From Nitrospirota bacterium (lineage in GTDB: Bacteria > Nitrospirota > Nitrospiria > Nitrospirales > NS-4): a DNA stretch of 26,685 nt. Below, one piece after another: positions 23,011-26,685 of the stretch. A program made the translations under genes and the position numbers. The stretch lies in assembly GCA_005877525.1 (NCBI GenBank), contig VBON01000067.1, positions 487 through 27,171 on the forward strand, given 5' to 3'. The first letter of the stretch is position 1, and each line of letters begins with the position of its first letter. Below the pieces are notes generated by a model that was given only the letters and a program-made list of their open reading frames with translations, had not been told where the DNA came from and ran no database searches.

Positions 23011-26000
23011 TCAAAGCGGGCCTGGATTCATCCCGGCGGGTTGGATGTCGGGCGAAAATCCGCGCCGCAACGTCTGCTCGCTGATAACCGAAGCGGACAT
23101 GAACTGGACGAGATAGTCGGGCCCGCCGGCTTTGGCGCCCATCCCCGACAGGCGCGCGCCGCCGAAAGGCTGGCGTCCGACCATGGCGCCGGTGATGCCG
23201 CGATTAATGTAGAGATTGCCCACACAGAAGGCGTCGCGTGCGCGGGCAATGTTGCGGGGGCTTCGGGAGTACAGGCCGCCCGTCAGCGCGTACTCGGTCG
23301 CATTTGCGATTGCGAGAGCGTCCTCATAATCTCGCGCCCGCAGGACGGCCAGGAGCAGACCGAAGATTTCTTCCTTTGCCAGCCGGTGCTCGGGGCGGAT
23401 CTCGGTGAAGACGGCGGGACCGATGAAATTCGGACCTGGCCGATGCGCCAAGTCCGGTCGCAGGACGGCGCGCCCTTCCTTTTCGCCGATTTCGATATAC
23501 TCCATGACCTTGCGCACCGCCCGCTCGTCAATCAATGGACCAAGTGCGGTCCCCGGGTCTTCGGGCATCCCCATGTGAACGCTGCGCGCCGCTTCGACCA
23601 GGCGCTGGACAAAGCCGTCATGGATTGCATCCACAATGATCAAGCGCGAACAGGCCGAGCATTTCTGGCCTTGATACCCCAGGAATGAAGCCGTGACGCC
23701 CGCGACCGCCTCATCGAGGTCGGCGGTTTCGTCAATGATGATCGCGTTCTTGCCGCCCATCTCGGCGATCACCTTCTTGACATCCCGTTGCCCTGGCCGA
23801 AGGCGCGCCGCTTCGGCGATGATTTCAAGTCCCACCGCCTTCGAGCCGGTGAAGGCGATGATGGAAATCTCTGGATGGGCAACGAGTCGCCGTCCGACTT
23901 CTGCCTCGCCCGGCAGAAATTGAAGCACGCCGTCCGGCAGACCCGCTTCACGAAAAATTTCCACCAGCACGTACGCGGTCATGGGCGCACGCTCGGAGGG
24001 CTTAAACAGCACCGTATTGCCGGTGACGAGCGCGCCTGACACCATCCCGGCGGGAATTGCCAATGGGAAGTTCCATGGCGAGAGCACCGCGGCGATGCCG
24101 CGCGGCCGGTAAAGGAGCTGATTCAGTTCCCCCGGTTCCTCACCCAACCGGATCGGCGCCCCGAGCCGCCGCATTTCGCCGGCATAGTAGTTCAGAAAGT
24201 CGATGGCTTCCGCCACGTCCGCATCGGCTTCGCGCCACGTTTTTCCGGCTTCGTAGACTTCGAGCGCGGCGACCTCGAATCGGCGGTCACGCAGCAGGTC
24301 GGCGGCCCTTTGAAGAATCATGATCCGCTCTTTCGCCGGCGTGGCAAGCCATGAGCGCCCGCTCGCTTGCGCGCGAACCACTGCCTCGTCCACATCCTCC
24401 GGTCCGGCGGCCGTCACGATACCAACCACCTCTTCGGGACGGGCGGGGTTTCGGGAAATAAGCGCGGGCCGGACATTACCGGCTTGCGGGCCAAGCGCCA
24501 GATCGATCCGCCGGCCAAGACGACGTTTGACCACCGCCAGGGCCTCTTGCATCCGGTCTCGGGCTGGGGCAAGGGCGAAGTCAGTGTGGGGCACATTTAC
24601 GAACCGGCCATTTCCTGCGAGAGCCCTTCCACCTTGCTCAGGACAGGCCTCGGGGCGGACGCCCGGCAAATGCTCTTCCCGTTGACCCAGTTTGCCTTCA
24701 AAGGGGGGACGCACCAGCTCATCCAAGCTTTGGCTGCCCATGAATTGACGGCGTAGAATCGATTCGTTGGCGGTGTTTTCCAGGAGGCGGCGCACGAGAT
24801 ACGCCATGCCGGCGAGGAGTTCTCCGACAGGAGCATAGACTCTCAACCGATACCCGGCCTTGACCACAGCATCCTGAAGCGCATCCGCCATGCCGTGTAG
24901 CATCTGAATCTCAATGCTGTTGGTCGGCAGCTGGCGGCGCGCGGCCTCCGCGATGGCGAACGCGACTTGCCGCAGATTGTGCGTGCCCCACATGGGGCGG
25001 ATCACATCGATCTCGTCGAGCATGATTGGGATGAGACGCTCATAGCACGCATCGGTCTCATCTTTTTCGGCGAACACCGGAATCGGCCAACCGCGTTGAC
25101 GGTGAATGATCGTTTCGTAGTCCCAGTAGGCGCCCTTGACGAGGCGAATTCCGAAGGGCTGCCGCCGGCTCTTGGCCCAAGCGATGAACTCCTTCACGTC
25201 CCGCTCGGTGTCCCTGAGATAGGCCTGCAGCGCGATGCTCGCATAGGGGTAGGCTCGAAATTCGTCCTCCAGCAACAGCCTTCGCACAATCCCGATCGTC
25301 AGGTCCTTGCCGGCATACTGTTCCATGTCGAAGGTGATGCCCACAGGCAGGCGCGCGGCGAGCCGCAGGAGCGGGCGCAGCCGAGCCGCGATGGCGGTAT
25401 AGCATCCATCTGGATCGATAGGATCGAACTGCGAATACAACGCCGACAGTTTGATCGAAACCTGAGCGCGCGGCAGGCGTCCCAGGTGATCGGCTTCCAA
25501 GGATGGAGCGCTGGGCCAGCCGGCTGCCGCGTTCGCCAGTGAGGTGATTGCCTCCTCATAGCGGGCGGCATAGGCATCGGCCTCCCGTTCCGAGACGACC
25601 GCCTCACCCAGCAGGTCGACCGAATGGGCCAGCCCGCGCTTCCACAATTCGCCGACGGCGAGAAGCGCGTCCGACATCCCCGCGCCGGCGATGAACTGGT
25701 TGGCCATCTGGAGCGTCTGGTTGTAGATGGTGTCGGCGCTGATGCTGGCGCCGAAGCCGACGGCCGAGAGCGCCCGCATTCCCCATCGCATCAAGGAGCG
25801 GCTCCCGGCAGCGGGCAGGCCGGATTCCCCGAAGTACTCTTCGACAAGGGCTTTGATCTGGGCCGGATTTTTGAGGGCAGGCAGAACGTCGATGAAACGA
25901 AAGAGCTGGACCTTGAAGGCCTCGTCGCGGATCGCCCACTCGAGCAGCCGCCCCGTCCACCAGGCGCGGTCGAACAGGCGGGGAGGGGCAGCGGCGGCCG

Positions 26001-26082
26001 TTGCGTAGAGTCCTTCGGCGTACCGCCGAATATCCGCTTCGGTGGCGAGCTGCGCCATGAATCTAGCTAGACTTCGCTTCAT
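23011..26082 (-). CDS. putA: Bifunctional proline dehydrogenase / P5C dehydrogenase PutA
   Basis: Oxidises proline to glutamate in two steps, FAD-linked then NAD-linked, at the inner membrane. About 1023 residues. The N-terminal proline dehydrogenase barrel includes SIKLSALYSQFDP, GIRLVKGAYWD and YAPVGELLAGMAYLVRRLLEN. The C-terminal aldehyde dehydrogenase has SPWNFPLAIP, FTGSKAVG, EMGGKNAII (general base E) and GYQGQKCSACSR (catalytic Cys). There is no N-terminal ribbon-helix-helix domain, so it is not the self-regulating form. The linker near residues 477-488 is encoded by a repeat-like segment (24624-24649). Start choices are ATG 26082 (which overlaps the divergent ATG 26081) or ATG 26058; the frame runs to 26244 without support. 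Confidence 0.93.
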   Translation of the reverse strand: MKRSLARFMAQLATEADIRRYAEGLYATAAAAPPRLFDRAWWTGRLLEWAIRDEAFKVQLFRFIDVLPALKNPAQIKALVEEYFGESGLPAAGSRSLMRWGMRALSAVGFGASISADTIYNQTLQMANQFIAGAGMSDALLAVGELWKRGLAHSVDLLGEAVVSEREADAYAARYEEAITSLANAAAGWPSAPSLEADHLGRLPRAQVSIKLSALYSQFDPIDPDGCYTAIAARLRPLLRLAARLPVGITFDMEQYAGKDLTIGIVRRLLLEDEFRAYPYASIALQAYLRDTERDVKEFIAWAKSRRQPFGIRLVKGAYWDYETIIHRQRGWPIPVFAEKDETDACYERLIPIMLDEIDVIRPMWGTHNLRQVAFAIAEAARRQLPTNSIEIQMLHGMADALQDAVVKAGYRLRVYAPVGELLAGMAYLVRRLLENTANESILRRQFMGSQSLDELVRPPFEGKLGQREEHLPGVRPEACPEQGGRALAGNGRFVNVPHTDFALAPARDRMQEALAVVKRRLGRRIDLALGPQAGNVRPALISRNPARPEEVVGIVTAAGPEDVDEAVVRAQASGRSWLATPAKERIMILQRAADLLRDRRFEVAALEVYEAGKTWREADADVAEAIDFLNYYAGEMRRLGAPIRLGEEPGELNQLLYRPRGIAAVLSPWNFPLAIPAGMVSGALVTGNTVLFKPSERAPMTAYVLVEIFREAGLPDGVLQFLPGEAEVGRRLVAHPEISIIAFTGSKAVGLEIIAEAARLRPGQRDVKKVIAEMGGKNAIIIDETADLDEAVAGVTASFLGYQGQKCSACSRLIIVDAIHDGFVQRLVEAARSVHMGMPEDPGTALGPLIDERAVRKVMEYIEIGEKEGRAVLRPDLAHRPGPNFIGPAVFTEIRPEHRLAKEEIFGLLLAVLRARDYEDALAIANATEYALTGGLYSRSPRNIARARDAFCVGNLYINRGITGAMVGRQPFGGARLSGMGAKAGGPDYLVQFMSASVISEQTLRRGFSPDIQPAGMNPGPL
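24624..24649. repeat. Dispersed-repeat-like segment inside putA
   Basis: CCTTCCACCTTGCTCAGGAC followed by AGGC (24625-24648) closely resembles a repeat common in environmental bacterial genomes, whose usual form has GCTCAGGACAGG. It lies in frame in the variable linker between the two PutA domains, so it lengthens the protein without breaking it. Confidence 0.5.
26062..26071. promoter_or_regulatory. Palindrome between divergent start codons
   Basis: TCTAGCTAGA is a perfect 10-bp palindrome, with near-symmetrical GAA and TTC flanks. It lies in the 20-bp space between two CATG sites, each of which gives an ATG on both strands. A shared operator is possible, but there is little room for promoters. 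Confidence 0.35.
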
Positions 26083-26685
26083 GGCGGAGATTCCGGTTTT
26101 CACGATTCGCGGCGAGCAACCGAAGGAGCCCAAGCAGTTCTTTACGCGGGTTTTTTGTCTGCGCAAGGAGCCGCCGCCGCTGGGCCTGCTATTGGAATTT
26201 CTCAAGGCGAAGGGCGCCGCCCCGGTCCTGCCTGAAGGCGTCAATGAGAAGCTGTTGAACAGCTGGAATTGGGTAGGCGTCGAGATCGGATATCAGAGGG
26301 ACCGCAAGCCGATCTTCCTCACCTGCTGCCGGAAAGGCAGCGCGCAAGACGAGATCTTCAAACAGGACACCGAGGGATTACTGGCGTTCGTGGACGCGCA
26401 CCGCGAGCTTGATAGCTGGCGAGTTTCGGATCACTTGCGCGCTTGCCGGTTCTTCATTGCCTCCATTCTAGATAAGAATGACATCAACGATGAAGGCTAC
26501 GACTTCAACGGCTGGATCCTGCAGTTCTTTGAAGAGAACTGCGACGGCATGGTACAGATTGATGGGCAAGGCTTCTATAGCCCCGAAGGGAACATCATCC
26601 TGGAGTTACCGGCAATCGACGAGGAAGACCAAAAAGAGGAACCGATCACTCCCACCCTGCTGGGCCCGGCACCGCTCAAAAAAAA
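26081..26685 (+). CDS. Unrecognised protein, cut by the right edge of the window
   Basis: An open plus-strand frame starts at ATG 26081 (MAEIPVFTIRGEQ; ATG 26057 and GTG 26042 are in-frame alternatives) and runs without a stop for about 201 codons to the end. The product is soluble-looking and acidic towards the end, with WNWVGVEIGYQRDRKPIFL, CCRKGSAQDEIFKQ, FFIASILDKNDINDEGYDFN and an acidic stretch DEEDQKEEPI. No signal peptide or membrane segment and no family recognised. The window stops in a run of eight A, so the true end is unknown. The length, protein-like composition and position opposite putA support it as real. Confidence 0.7.
   Translation, partial: MAEIPVFTIRGEQPKEPKQFFTRVFCLRKEPPPLGLLLEFLKAKGAAPVLPEGVNEKLLNSWNWVGVEIGYQRDRKPIFLTCCRKGSAQDEIFKQDTEGLLAFVDAHRELDSWRVSDHLRACRFFIASILDKNDINDEGYDFNGWILQFFEENCDGMVQIDGQGFYSPEGNIILELPAIDEEDQKEEPITPTLLGPAPLKK

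Noticed and set aside
26677..26685. Poly-A end as a terminator or repeat
   Set aside because: It lies in an open reading frame at the edge of the window and may only be a sequence or contig cut.

Overview
The window is a GC-rich chromosomal stretch from a Gram-negative-type bacterium: it has lipoproteins with lipoboxes, an OmpA-type domain, periplasmic signal peptides and a sigma-54 activator. The mix of genes and the short tmRNA tag (ANTELALAA) fit a Nitrospira-like member of the Nitrospirota. That assignment is inference from protein character, not from a search. No rRNA, tRNA, CRISPR array, transposase or phage gene was found.

Layout, left to right. (1) 1-1037: trans-translation module, smpB followed by ssrA (tmRNA) with its own extended -10 promoter and a perfect terminator. 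(2) 1022-9000: a redox and envelope-maintenance region. It holds a YfcE-type phosphoesterase, an exported protein with two cupredoxin-like domains, msrB, a Tim44-like membrane protein, an exported MsrA, a metallo-beta-lactamase-fold hydrolase, a frameshifted HDOD protein, two small proteins, a membrane-anchored protein and a cytoplasmic MsrA. Two copies of a 34-nt hairpin repeat lie here. (3) 9081-11210: a large radical SAM protein with a C-x4-C-x2-C cluster motif. (4) 11394-16847: an exported TPR/Sel1 protein; a membrane CHASE2 sensor fused to a sigma-54 AAA+ activator and HTH; a set of nested palindromes; a well-formed sigma-54 promoter; and a membrane-anchored OmpA-domain protein. This reads as a self-contained envelope-sensing circuit and is the most interesting part of the window. 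(5) 16986-22065: Gfo/Idh/MocA oxidoreductase, zinc-ribbon Nudix hydrolase, a 41-residue membrane micropeptide, a ZIP metal transporter with a palindromic operator candidate, a zinc-ribbon membrane protein, a lipoprotein and a LOG-family protein. (6) 22062-26685: on the minus strand putA, a small lipoprotein and an AdoMet-decarboxylase-like protein; on the plus strand an unrecognised gene that starts head-to-head with putA and runs off the right edge.

How they work together: three methionine sulfoxide reductases, one of them exported, lie within about 6.3 kb of a putative exported copper protein. That suggests repair of oxidised protein in both periplasm and cytoplasm. In the sigma-54 block, a periplasmic signal (perhaps via the TPR protein) would be sensed by CHASE2 and passed to the cytoplasmic AAA+ domain, which would activate the downstream OmpA-domain gene from the promoter at 15927-15942. 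That wiring is inferred from order, spacing and sites.
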